A stretch of DNA of 8,606 nt from an uncultured Persicitalea sp. (GCA_950075905.1 CATMVR010000172.1:1-8606), one strand, 5' to 3'; positions 1-7,881 are shown, counted from the first letter of the stretch. The notes: generated by a model from the letters alone, not told the origin. Program-made: numbers and translations.

Positions 1-180
1 TTATGTTTTCCAAATATCTTGCCGACGCGGTTTACTACTACAATACCTTTTTGTTTTATAGCAAATGAGAAACCGGAGTTCTATTCGGGGTTTGATTCGT
101 GATTGACAATGCCAATTAAATCAGCTGTTGTCGTACCACCATGAATTTGTTATCAGGCGGTAAAAAACTTATCGAACGCA
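1..180. other. Non-coding left edge, downstream of the lipoprotein gene
   Basis: This AT-rich stretch follows the stop codon of the minus-strand lipoprotein gene. I read both strands and found no start-to-stop frame with protein-like composition. A minus-strand frame stays open from about position 83 to the window edge, but it has no start codon and is only about 26 codons long. No strong terminator hairpin is visible here; the nearest candidates are short imperfect inverted repeats with long loops. Confidence 0.5.
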
Positions 181-1899
181 TCAATACACCTTGGTGGTAG
201 CCTTGTACCTGAAATTGGAATTTCTGGACAGAAACGCCTCGTGGGTGAATACATCCAGGATTACGTGTTTTTTGGTTCCAGGAGACCCATAATCGTAAGT
301 ACCCAGAATAAGACCCGGGGTATTGATCAAAGCCTTGCTGTTTTTATCATATACACACTGACACCCCGCAACAGGCTGACTTTTACCCCGAAAAGCTGTA
401 TGACCTCCATGGAAACAATCGGCGGAGAACCATTCTTCCAGTAGACTTTTATCCCATTCGTTGGGTGGGGTCAGTTTGTCGAAGTATGATCCGAAAGTCT
501 GTTCAGGCTCAGTACGGGAGCATTGGTTACAGTCGTTACGGTTTTGGTGCGCCTGGGGCGTCATCACCCATACTTCCACTTCATAGCGGCCCGACTTATT
601 ATCGGTGGGATCCAGATCATTGATTTCCAGTTCAATAATCCCCGAAGAATTGGATATGAAGTAATTTCCGTAATTACCAAGCGGGAACGTTACATTACTG
701 ATCCATTTTTCGACCAAAAAACACTCCGTAGCTTTCAGCTTATAGGAATCAGCGCCTCCCTGAATATTTCCATTTACTTTGAGGAGCATCTGTCCGAAAC
801 GGTAATTCTTATTCTTCTTTAAGTCCTCTGGGTATTTGTAATATAAATCCAGTATCGGGTCAAAATATGCATCGGTACCATTGGCATATGCCCAATCACT
901 ACGAGGCCCATAAATCATCCCTTTGCCACGGGCGTTGAAAAACACATAGTCGCCGCTATTGACCCGGATGCCGGTACTGAAGGCACCATCCTGGTTGGCC
1001 GGAATGGTGTAGCTCTGCGTAATATAGGCATCAGGATTACAGCCGGACGCCGGGCACTGCACCGAAATATCCCATGCCGTTGCCCCAAAGCACCCCGACA
1101 TATAGATCACTATTTCTTTACTTTTCGCCGGATCGTAATTTACTTTCAAAGTCCCCCTGCGTGATACATACCCCACAGTTCCGTCAAAGCACACACTGGG
1201 TGGGGGTGTTTCGTCTTTCCCAAGTACGGTTGGGGCGGTAGAAGCAACCCATTCGCCATTGTACTGAATATCCAGTCGATCTGGCAGGCTGTACATTTCG
1301 TAGCTGATGAGTATCTCCCCGGCCTTGTCTCCCAAACTTAACCGCCGAACGGTCAGTCCCTGTGAGCCAGACTCCCGGTAAAGGCCTTCGGAGCAGGCAT
1401 CGCGCGACAGCGCCACTTCGGTATTCATGGAGATGGTATTAGTGGTTTCGCCTTTTGCGTTGTAGGCGTTGTACTGTATCCGGCTCTTACCGGCCAGTAC
1501 ATTTCGCGGGATACCCACCGTAAATACGTAGCTACCGGCAGCCACCTGCCCCTTGACGGGTATTTCCCAGTAGTTGTCTGCCCCCTCAATTTTCAGGTAA
1601 ATACCGGCAATGGGCTCACTGGCGGTAAAAGTGAAAGGTATGTACAGGTTGGCACCCTGAGCAGCCAGGGCCGAACTCTGGGCATTAGTGATCCGGAACC
1701 CACTTACGGTTTTGGAGGGTAGTTCTCCACCTTTATTGGTACCTTCAATATTCAATGCCTTACAAAATCCACTGGGATCTTTGGTGGGGTCGATGGGGCC
1801 CAGGTATTCCAGGCGGTCGTCTTTTTTACACATGGTGGCACACAGCACAAGTGCAATACACAGGCAAATCTTGCCAAGTTTATGTACAGATGCCTTCAT
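181..1899 (-). CDS. Putative surface lipoprotein with a PA-IL-like (galactose-binding-like) segment
   Basis: Seen: 572 residues from an ATG start. The basic, hydrophobic N-terminus runs to Cys24, followed by Lys-Lys-Asp-Asp, the usual look of a Bacteroidota lipoprotein. The lipobox (Ala-Thr-Met-Cys) is non-canonical at -1. Residues about 75-165 look like an Ig-type beta sandwich, and about 200-285 form a second Cys-containing beta-rich unit. Residues about 290-446 carry a GDYVFFNARG motif and, 100 residues later, SGIIELEIND followed by DNKSGRYEVEV. That pattern is known from PA-IL/LecA-like galactose-binding-like domains. Residues 450-572 are Cys-rich (CNQC 457-460, C495, C513, C515) and have no function I can name. 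Inference: an outer-membrane-anchored carbohydrate-binding or adhesive protein with no recognisable catalytic site. It lies 32 bp downstream of the OmpA/barrel gene on the same strand, so the two are probably cotranscribed. I am sure it is a gene and moderately sure of the lectin-like domain. Confidence 0.85.
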   Translation of the reverse strand: MKASVHKLGKICLCIALVLCATMCKKDDRLEYLGPIDPTKDPSGFCKALNIEGTNKGGELPSKTVSGFRITNAQSSALAAQGANLYIPFTFTASEPIAGIYLKIEGADNYWEIPVKGQVAAGSYVFTVGIPRNVLAGKSRIQYNAYNAKGETTNTISMNTEVALSRDACSEGLYRESGSQGLTVRRLSLGDKAGEILISYEMYSLPDRLDIQYNGEWVASTAPTVLGKDETPPPSVCFDGTVGYVSRRGTLKVNYDPAKSKEIVIYMSGCFGATAWDISVQCPASGCNPDAYITQSYTIPANQDGAFSTGIRVNSGDYVFFNARGKGMIYGPRSDWAYANGTDAYFDPILDLYYKYPEDLKKNKNYRFGQMLLKVNGNIQGGADSYKLKATECFLVEKWISNVTFPLGNYGNYFISNSSGIIELEINDLDPTDNKSGRYEVEVWVMTPQAHQNRNDCNQCSRTEPEQTFGSYFDKLTPPNEWDKSLLEEWFSADCFHGGHTAFRGKSQPVAGCQCVYDKNSKALINTPGLILGTYDYGSPGTKKHVILDVFTHEAFLSRNSNFRYKATTKVY

Positions 1900-1931
1900 G
1901 ATGGATTTTCAAATAATAGTTGAGGTCGAGA

Positions 1932-3455
1932 TCAAAACAGATAAGTGAGCCCCAGGTAGGCGGAGGAATTATACACCTGTGCATTTTCCTTGTACTGATT
2001 CAGGGAAAATTGCCCTCTGAACTGCATTCCCCAGTGCTGGGTGTACCGGTAGTTTACATTGAGCAGGGCCGTAGGAGTCATACTTCGGGTATACTCACTT
2101 ATATCATTTACATGCTCCTGATTACGGACAGCGTCCTGCTTTGAATTTTTGCCGTTAATTATCACTTTTTTGGAAAATACAATCCTTTGCTGACGTTTGG
2201 AGACAGACGCCGTAATGGTAGCTCCCAGGCCAATGGAAAGCCGCTCTCCCAATTGCCGCTGTATGTAAACAGGTACCTCTAGTGAATTGATCTGGTAGAT
2301 TGTGCGGCTTTTGAACACTTCATCGTACTGAAAGAGCGGATCTGAATACTCGTAGTCCTTCCGGATGGTAAATCCCTGCCGGGCATAGCGCAAACCGCCT
2401 GCCACCCACCATCCTGGCCTGACCAGGTACCTTACTTCAAAACCTCCACTAACAAATACAGAGGGCCAGATCGAGTTCCGGAACGTGTTGATGGAGTCGT
2501 TGAGCTGAGCTTCTCCACCGTAATACTCCCGGGTACGATCCAATGACTTTCCCAACGGGTAAGTGGTCAATGCCCCGAGAGTGAGTTGAACGGTCAAGGT
2601 ACGATTATCAGCTATGAAGGTTGATGTTTTCTGTTTATCCAGTTTGGGAGTTTTGCCCTTTGCGGTTTTGGTACGCTTTCCCTCGGTAGGTTCGGGGCTG
2701 CTTGCTGCCATGGGGCTTGTGTTTATCGGAGCGGTGTCAGCTATCGAAACAGGCCTTTGCTCTTGTGGAGGGGATGGAGCTATGTATTTTTCACTCCGAA
2801 GTATTTCCATACCTTCTATTCCAGACACATTCAGGGCTACCCTCGGGGAAATCGGTTCTGTGCCTGTACCCGATTCCGGCTCTTTGCCACTAGCGGAGAT
2901 GTACGTGCTTTTGACGCCCTTATCCGTGAGAAAATCCTTGATTGCCTGCGCTCTTTTGCTGGCCAAATCAAGGTTTCCCGGCGTATTGCCGGCCGCATCC
3001 GCATATACCTCAATCACCATCTGATTGACACCATTCGCCAGGAGCAGCGCAGCCAGGCTGGCCAGCTGTTTTTGCGCATCCAGAGTGAGCAGATACCTGC
3101 CGGTATAAAACCCCACGGATTGCAGACTTGTGCGGGTACCCAGTAGTTTCCGGGAGTTCTTTGCTTGCAGGTAGCTCAAAAATTCCGTTTCCCCTACCAA
3201 CTCTTTTTCCGCTGTTTCGGATGCGGAAAAGACCAGAATGCGCCGTTTATCAGCCGTAGCGATTTCGGCTAAATTTTCGGTAACAAGGGAGTCTTTCCGG
3301 GAGGTCAGTATATTGGTAAAATGGACTAACTGCGGACTTATGGAAAGGATGGTCCCCCGGTAGACCGTCCCGTCTTTGTCAGTTATCAGATCCTGACAAA
3401 AGGCATTCAGACCCGTCAGTAGTAGAATCAGGGCGAGTAGGATAGTTTTACGCAT
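1932..3455 (-). CDS. OmpA-domain / outer-membrane beta-barrel protein
   Basis: Seen: 507 residues from an ATG start. A signal peptide ends near residue 20 (Ala-Phe-Cys before Gln-Asp). Residues about 22-78 form a small beta unit beginning DLITDKDGTVYRG, a type common at the N-terminus of Bacteroidota envelope proteins. Residues about 115-210 resemble the OmpA C-terminal domain, with Asp153 and Arg168. Their spacing of 15 equals that of the two diaminopimelate-binding residues known from OmpA-like domains. A Pro- and then Lys-rich linker covers about 225-280. Residues about 284-507 alternate polar and hydrophobic strands with many Tyr, Gly and Arg and end in Phe, as in PorT-like outer-membrane barrels. 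Inference: it ties the outer membrane to peptidoglycan. The domain order is the reverse of classical OmpA, where the barrel comes first. It is the likely first gene of an operon with the lipoprotein downstream. Its upstream region is shared with the divergent GH2 gene. Confidence 0.88.
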   Translation of the reverse strand: MRKTILLALILLLTGLNAFCQDLITDKDGTVYRGTILSISPQLVHFTNILTSRKDSLVTENLAEIATADKRRILVFSASETAEKELVGETEFLSYLQAKNSRKLLGTRTSLQSVGFYTGRYLLTLDAQKQLASLAALLLANGVNQMVIEVYADAAGNTPGNLDLASKRAQAIKDFLTDKGVKSTYISASGKEPESGTGTEPISPRVALNVSGIEGMEILRSEKYIAPSPPQEQRPVSIADTAPINTSPMAASSPEPTEGKRTKTAKGKTPKLDKQKTSTFIADNRTLTVQLTLGALTTYPLGKSLDRTREYYGGEAQLNDSINTFRNSIWPSVFVSGGFEVRYLVRPGWWVAGGLRYARQGFTIRKDYEYSDPLFQYDEVFKSRTIYQINSLEVPVYIQRQLGERLSIGLGATITASVSKRQQRIVFSKKVIINGKNSKQDAVRNQEHVNDISEYTRSMTPTALLNVNYRYTQHWGMQFRGQFSLNQYKENAQVYNSSAYLGLTYLF

Positions 3456-3729
3456 GACAATAAAATGTAAAAGTTATAGTTTCATGGTAAGATGGAGCAG
3501 ACAGGGGCGGAAATAGGGGCGCGGATTTTCATTGCGATGGGTGGTGAGTGTATAGAGTCTATTGACAGAGTTTCATGATTTTACAATTGCATTTGCAATG
3601 ACTTCCTCCAAAGTACAAGGATTTGAATTGGACATGATTCTATTTTTAACAGGCGCCAGAGTATTTCTTACCAACTCCACAAAATGGACAACCAACCGCT
3701 TTTTGTATGATATCGACTCCTTTCCTTTG

Positions 3730-3756
3730 CCGGTAAAATGTATAACTTATCACCGG
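3730..3756. repeat. Nested inverted repeat, possible operator
   Basis: The arms CCGGT (3730-3734) and ACCGG (3752-3756) flank 17 bp that contain a second inverted repeat, ATAA-C-TTAT, at 3742-3750. It lies 112 bp upstream of the GH2 start, in the divergent region. Such an arrangement could be a protein-binding site or could occur by chance; the arms are short. Confidence 0.2.
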
Positions 3757-3844
3757 TTCAGTTGCGCATACGCTCAGAGAGTAGTACCTTTTGGCTCCCA
3801 TTGGGTATATATATCAGGAATAAATGCTGGCTTTACTAACTTCC

Positions 3845-3852
3845 TAAATTTG
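3845..3852 (+). promoter_or_regulatory. Candidate Bacteroidota -7 promoter box for the GH2 gene
   Basis: TAAATTTG exactly matches the TAnnTTTG consensus known for the primary sigma factor of Bacteroidota. It ends 16 bp before the GH2 ATG, which would give a very short leader. No TTTG -33 element is seen at the expected distance (about 3820-3828), so the call is weak. Confidence 0.3.
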
Positions 3853-3868
3853 AGTATCTGACTACCCT

Positions 3869-6529
3869 ATGTATTCCAAACTTTTGCTCTCCACTGTCTG
3901 CCTGCTGCTGCTGCTAACCGGTTGCCAAACCCAACATCCCATGCAAGAACAGGTGCTCTCCGACCATTGGCAGATAGCCCCGTCGGCCAAAGTACCCCGC
4001 GACATCCGGCAGCTAACCGAATCCACGCCCGACACCACCGTCTGGATCAAGGCCACGGTACCCACCACCGTGCTGGGAGCGCTGGTAGAAGCGGGCGTAT
4101 ACAAAGAGCCGTTTATGGGTAAAAATCTGGAAGCGATTCCCCGGGCGCCTTTCGAAAACCCCTGGTGGTTTCGAAATACGTTTGAGATACAAGACCTGGA
4201 TAAGGAGTCAGAAGTACTCCGGCTGCTGGTGGATGGCATTAACTACCGCGCCAATGTGTGGCTCAATGGCGTTCAGATTGCCTCGCAGGATACGCTGGCG
4301 GGCGCCTTCCGGCAGTTTGATCTGGATGTTTCGGCGGCAGCCCGGAGCGGCTCTAATACGCTACTGGTAGAGGTATTTCCGCCGCAGGTACGCGACTTCT
4401 ACATGGGTTTTGTGGACTGGGCCCCTACCCCACCCGACCACTACATGGGTATTTTTCGGGAAATCCGGCTCCGCCGGACGGGAAAGGTGACCATGGAAAG
4501 ACCCTTCGTGGCCCCGGACGTCCAATCCGGCTACCCTCCGCAGAAAGCCAGCCTGACCATCAGCACCGAACTGACCAACCACAGCGACAAACTCAAAACG
4601 GTACGGCTGACGGGCTACATTGAATCCATTCGATTTGAAAAGGAAGTGTCACTGCAACCGGGAGAGCGCAAGTCTGTTCGGTTCACACCGGAAGAGTTTG
4701 CGCAGTTGATCATCCAAAAACCCCGCTTATGGTGGCCCAACGGGCTGGGCACGCCGGAAATGTATGATCTGCGACTGGAACTACACGAGCAGCAGCAGCC
4801 GCTGGACGTCCACACGGTTCCGTTTGGTATCCGTAAAATAGAAACCTTCGTCGACAACCGGGGCGTGCGGGCGTACATGATCAACAGCCGGCAGCTCACC
4901 ATCAAGGGCGCGGGCTGGGTGGATGATCTATTTTTGCGCTACCAGCCAGAAAAAGACTCGGCCCAAATTCAGTACGTGAAAGAGATGAACCTCAACGCCC
5001 TGCGTTTTGAGGGCGTATGGGGCAACAACCAGCATATCTACGATCTCTGCGACCGCAACGGCATTCTGCTGATGGTGGGGTGGAGCTGCCAGTGGGAATG
5101 GCCCGATTACCTGGGCCTGCCTCTGAACATGAAGCCCGGCGACGAGAACCTACCCATCAACGAGGGCGTAGACCTCTACGCTGTGAAGCTGACAGCCAAC
5201 GAAGAAACACTGCTTTCGGACTACTTCCGCGATCAGGTGAAGTGGCTGCGCAATCACCCGAGTATCTTCACCTGGGCCGGCGGCAGCGACGCCATGCCTG
5301 GTCCCTCGCTCGAAAAGCGTTACCGCCAAACGCTGGCCGATCATGATCCTACCCGTCCGTTTTTAATATCCACGGGAGACTTTACGAGTACCATTTCCGG
5401 CAAGTCGGGTATGAAAATGAACGGTCCCTACGAGTACGTGCCGCCGGTGTACTGGTACGAAGACAAAAAGCTGGGCGGGGCCTTCGGGTTCAATTCGGAG
5501 GTAGGTCCCGGACCGCAGATCCCACCCATGAGCAGCATCAAAAAGATGATCCCCGAAGCGAAGCTATGGCCAGCCGATAACGATGTATGGAACTACCATT
5601 CCGGCCGGAAAGACTTCAACACCCTGGGTGTGTATCTAAACGCCCTCAACAAACGCTACGGAACTCCCAAAGATCTGGACGAACTGACCCTCAAAGCCCA
5701 GCTGATGAACTACGAGGCCATAAGGCCGATGTTTGAGGCCCATACCGTCAATCGCGCCAAAGGTACCGGGGTGATCCAATGGATGCTCAACTCTCCCTGG
5801 CCGGAGTTTTACTGGCAACTGTTTGACTACTACCTGATGCCCACCGGGGCCTACTACGGCACCAAAAAGGCCTGCGGGCCGGTGAATGCTATTTATAACT
5901 ACCACGAAAAGATGATTTACTACGCTAACGATACCCAGGAGGACATCAAGGGAGCAACGGCCGAAGTAAAATTACTGGACAGTAATTCAAAGCTTATCTG
6001 GGAGCATACTACTACCTACGATTTGCCCAACAATAGTACATCGGGGGTAGGAACCGATAAAATCCCCACCGACAGCCCGGTGTATTTTCTGGATCTGAAA
6101 CTGAGGGATAAAAGCGGCAAACTGCTGGCTGACAATTTTTACTGGCTGGCCAGCAAGCCCGACCAACTGGACTGGGACCGGTATTTTTGGTATTACACGC
6201 CCCAGAAGCAGTTCGCGGACTTTACGTCCCTTAGCAAATTACCTAGCGTACAACTACAAGCAGAAAAGACGCTGGGAGAAAATAACGGCCAGCACGAAAT
6301 CACGGTCCGGCTATCCAACCCCACCGACAAAGTGGCCTTTTTTGTGGAGCTGGAAGTACAGGATGAAAAAACTGGTGAGGCTGTAACGCCCATTTTCTGG
6401 TCGGACAACTATGTGTCGCTGCTGCCGGGAGAAACAAAAACCCTGACCGTACGCTGCAAAAAGAAGCAGGGTTTTGCCCCAAAAGTGATGATGCGGGGAA
6501 TGAATGTGGCGACGGTTGCGGCTTTGTAG
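3869..6529 (+). CDS. GH2 lipoprotein, exo-beta-D-glucosaminidase (CsxA-like) subgroup
   Basis: Likely hydrolyses terminal beta-linked sugars from oligosaccharides by the retaining GH2 mechanism, anchored to a membrane. Seen: 886 residues with lipobox Leu16-Thr-Gly-Cys19. The domains are a jelly-roll with WLNGV (131-135) and HYMGIFREI (191-199) at about 28-205, a beta sandwich to about 325, a TIM barrel from about 326 (GAGWVDDLFLR at 348-358) to about 665, and C-terminal beta domains. The predicted acid/base is Asp474 in the motif GGSD (codon 5288-5290), and the nucleophile is Glu544 in FNSE (codon 5498-5500). Family knowledge: the Asp in GSD marks the exo-beta-D-glucosaminidase subgroup, where CsxA uses Asp469 and Glu541; most other GH2 enzymes use Glu in NE. 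GPYEYVPPVYWYE (519-531) also fits that subgroup. The enzyme is shorter than CsxA (about 1030 residues). Plant-type endo-beta-mannosidase is the nearest alternative. The gene is convergent with the GH30 gene. The fold is certain and the substrate is not. Confidence 0.92.
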   Translation: MYSKLLLSTVCLLLLLTGCQTQHPMQEQVLSDHWQIAPSAKVPRDIRQLTESTPDTTVWIKATVPTTVLGALVEAGVYKEPFMGKNLEAIPRAPFENPWWFRNTFEIQDLDKESEVLRLLVDGINYRANVWLNGVQIASQDTLAGAFRQFDLDVSAAARSGSNTLLVEVFPPQVRDFYMGFVDWAPTPPDHYMGIFREIRLRRTGKVTMERPFVAPDVQSGYPPQKASLTISTELTNHSDKLKTVRLTGYIESIRFEKEVSLQPGERKSVRFTPEEFAQLIIQKPRLWWPNGLGTPEMYDLRLELHEQQQPLDVHTVPFGIRKIETFVDNRGVRAYMINSRQLTIKGAGWVDDLFLRYQPEKDSAQIQYVKEMNLNALRFEGVWGNNQHIYDLCDRNGILLMVGWSCQWEWPDYLGLPLNMKPGDENLPINEGVDLYAVKLTANEETLLSDYFRDQVKWLRNHPSIFTWAGGSDAMPGPSLEKRYRQTLADHDPTRPFLISTGDFTSTISGKSGMKMNGPYEYVPPVYWYEDKKLGGAFGFNSEVGPGPQIPPMSSIKKMIPEAKLWPADNDVWNYHSGRKDFNTLGVYLNALNKRYGTPKDLDELTLKAQLMNYEAIRPMFEAHTVNRAKGTGVIQWMLNSPWPEFYWQLFDYYLMPTGAYYGTKKACGPVNAIYNYHEKMIYYANDTQEDIKGATAEVKLLDSNSKLIWEHTTTYDLPNNSTSGVGTDKIPTDSPVYFLDLKLRDKSGKLLADNFYWLASKPDQLDWDRYFWYYTPQKQFADFTSLSKLPSVQLQAEKTLGENNGQHEITVRLSNPTDKVAFFVELEVQDEKTGEAVTPIFWSDNYVSLLPGETKTLTVRCKKKQGFAPKVMMRGMNVATVAAL

Positions 6530-6554
6530 CGTTTTCTTTTAACCAAAAAAACAA

Positions 6555-6582
6555 CCCGGACCAGTAGCGGTCCGGGCGTTTT
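6555..6582. terminator. Bidirectional terminator between convergent GH2 and GH30 genes
   Basis: The perfect 8-bp stem CCCGGACC / GGTCCGGG (6555-6562 and 6569-6576) has a 6-nt loop. On the plus strand it is followed by CGTTTT, a short U tract. On the minus strand it is followed by TTGTTTTTTTGG, a long one, so it should be stronger for the GH30 transcript. It sits 25 bp after the GH2 stop and 12 bp after the GH30 stop. Confidence 0.85.
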
Positions 6583-6588
6583 GACAAT

Positions 6589-7881
6589 TTACTGTTTTGT
6601 GATGACTACCGTGGTAATGCTACCGGGTGGTACATCCAATGCCAAGGTCTTATTCGTAATTTCTAAGTCTTTACGGGTCATACTGGCCGTTTCGGTGGTG
6701 GTGTAGGCAGTTGCGGTACTGCCCTCCCATCCGCCGATCTGCACATTTTTGACCGAAAAAGCCTCCCGATTGAGGATGACTACTACCAATTGACCTCCTT
6801 TCTGGTAGGCAGTAATTTTCAGGGGAGTAGTTGAAGGGCTGTCGGCTCCGATCCGGACAAATCCCGGCCTGATAAATTTAGAAAAATGGGAGAATCCTAT
6901 CCCCCGTTTAAGTACTTCTCCATTGGTTGTCCCCTCTTCGCCATCCCCTAAAAACGAATAGTACCGTTGCAGGTACCACCAGATGTAGGCATTCCAGTTG
7001 TGAGTCATGGCTTCGTGTACGGTACCAAGCATTTTCATGGATTCAGCCCATTTGGCGGCTTCCGAATAGGTATTCCATTTGGCCGCCCCGGCATTGCCGG
7101 TATCCAGATTCAGCAGGTACTCCGTCATCCAGACTTCCTTCTTCTGCTGTTCTGCCAGCGGAAAGGGGGCTAATCCTCCCCCGTAGATATGTCCGGCCAC
7201 TATGTCAAATTTTTGCGATGCCTCCGCATCCGACAAAAGGGCGTTAGTCATCGCTTTGTTAAAATTCAGAGATTCGGGGGCAGCCAGTTTGGCCCCTTTG
7301 ATTTCTCCGGGTGCTTTCAGGAAATTGATCATCTCTTCGGCTGTCCAGTCGCACGACTCGTAGTTGGGTTTCCAGTCAGGTTCATTCTGGATGGACACTA
7401 CGTCAATTTTAGCCCCGTTCTGAGCCATGAAAGCAATAAATTCATTGATGTAGTCTTTGAAAGCTTTGTAGTTTTCGGGCAACAGGCGTCCTCTTACATC
7501 ACTCTTGTTGTCTTTCAACCCTGGTGGTGGCGACCACGGGCAGGCCAGTACTTTCACCCCATACTTATTTGCTTCCTTGACGGCTTCCACAATGATGGGC
7601 CATTCGCTTTTATTGGATGATATCCGAACGCGAAAAATACTCAAACCTAACTCATTGTCGTTCAAACCAAATGCTTTCTTCGCTTCGACCGGTTTCAGCG
7701 ACTGACTCCCCCACATCCGGTTGGCACCACCGAAGCCCGCAATCGTCTGGTGGGTTTCGCCGGGCTTGATAACCACATTCACCGGATTGGGTTTTGGCGC
7801 TGGCGTCGCACTTTCGTCATTTCCCGGTTTGCAAGCCACACACAGGCATACCAGAACAAGCAGTAATATAGTCCATTTCAT
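6589..7881 (-). CDS. GH30 lipoprotein, probable endo-glucuronoxylanase (subfamily 8-like)
   Basis: Predicted to cut the beta-1,4-xylan backbone near glucuronate side groups. Seen, numbered from the ATG at 7881 (430 residues): a hydrophobic signal ends at Cys17, then a Pro-rich linker. A TTG three codons upstream is possible but the ATG gives the better signal. GFGG lies near 49-52. Acid/base Glu167 is in SIQNEPDW (codon 7381-7383), and nucleophile Glu254 is in WMTEY (codon 7120-7122). After the TIM barrel, HFSKFIRPGFVRI (332-344) leads into the C-terminal beta sandwich, as in Bacillus XynC. In the segment WWYLQRYY, Arg306 lies four residues after Trp302. XynC-type enzymes have the glucuronate-contacting Arg at the same spacing; the neighbouring Arg of XynC is Gln here. 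No carbohydrate-binding module is seen. The gene lies 156 bp downstream of the susD fragment, on the same strand. The GH30 call is near certain and the subfamily likely. Confidence 0.93.
   Translation of the reverse strand: MKWTILLLVLVCLCVACKPGNDESATPAPKPNPVNVVIKPGETHQTIAGFGGANRMWGSQSLKPVEAKKAFGLNDNELGLSIFRVRISSNKSEWPIIVEAVKEANKYGVKVLACPWSPPPGLKDNKSDVRGRLLPENYKAFKDYINEFIAFMAQNGAKIDVVSIQNEPDWKPNYESCDWTAEEMINFLKAPGEIKGAKLAAPESLNFNKAMTNALLSDAEASQKFDIVAGHIYGGGLAPFPLAEQQKKEVWMTEYLLNLDTGNAGAAKWNTYSEAAKWAESMKMLGTVHEAMTHNWNAYIWWYLQRYYSFLGDGEEGTTNGEVLKRGIGFSHFSKFIRPGFVRIGADSPSTTPLKITAYQKGGQLVVVILNREAFSVKNVQIGGWEGSTATAYTTTETASMTRKDLEITNKTLALDVPPGSITTVVITKQ

Larger units (their letters stand above)
3456..3868. 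other. Divergent intergenic region, OmpA/barrel gene and GH2 gene
   Basis: These 413 bp separate two divergent start codons. A 99-codon plus-strand frame beginning at a TTG (3562) crosses it but has no family resemblance or credible start. Visible elements are a -7-like box near the GH2 start (3845-3852), a minus-strand near-match TAACTTTT (plus 3469-3476) 13 bp upstream of the OmpA/barrel start, a small stem ATTGC-ATTT-GCAAT at 3586-3599, and a nested inverted repeat at 3730-3756. None has a convincing -33 partner. No RNA gene or riboswitch fold was recognised. Confidence 0.5.

Noticed and set aside
134..199. Inverted repeat TACCACC / GGTGGTA at the end of the lipoprotein gene as a terminator
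   Set aside because: The arms are only 7 bp with a 52-base loop, the stem overlaps the coding end, and no U tract follows.
2614..3146. Overlapping plus-strand frames of up to 136 codons inside the OmpA/barrel gene
   Set aside because: They are antisense shadows of a gene with clear domains; their translations have no family features.
3461..3742. Direct repeat TAAAATGTA at 3461-3469 and 3734-3742
   Set aside because: Two copies of a 9-bp AT-rich word in a 413-bp AT-rich region are expected by chance.
3562..3861. 99-codon plus-strand frame in the intergenic region
   Set aside because: It starts with TTG, has no recognisable domain, and fills a region where promoters for two divergent genes are expected.
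3862..4239. 125-codon minus-strand frame over the GH2 start
   Set aside because: It is Ser-rich, antisense to the GH2 signal peptide and jelly-roll domain, and has no independent support.
7189..7620. 143-codon plus-strand frame inside the GH30 gene
   Set aside because: It is antisense to the catalytic barrel, which carries the intact active-site motifs.
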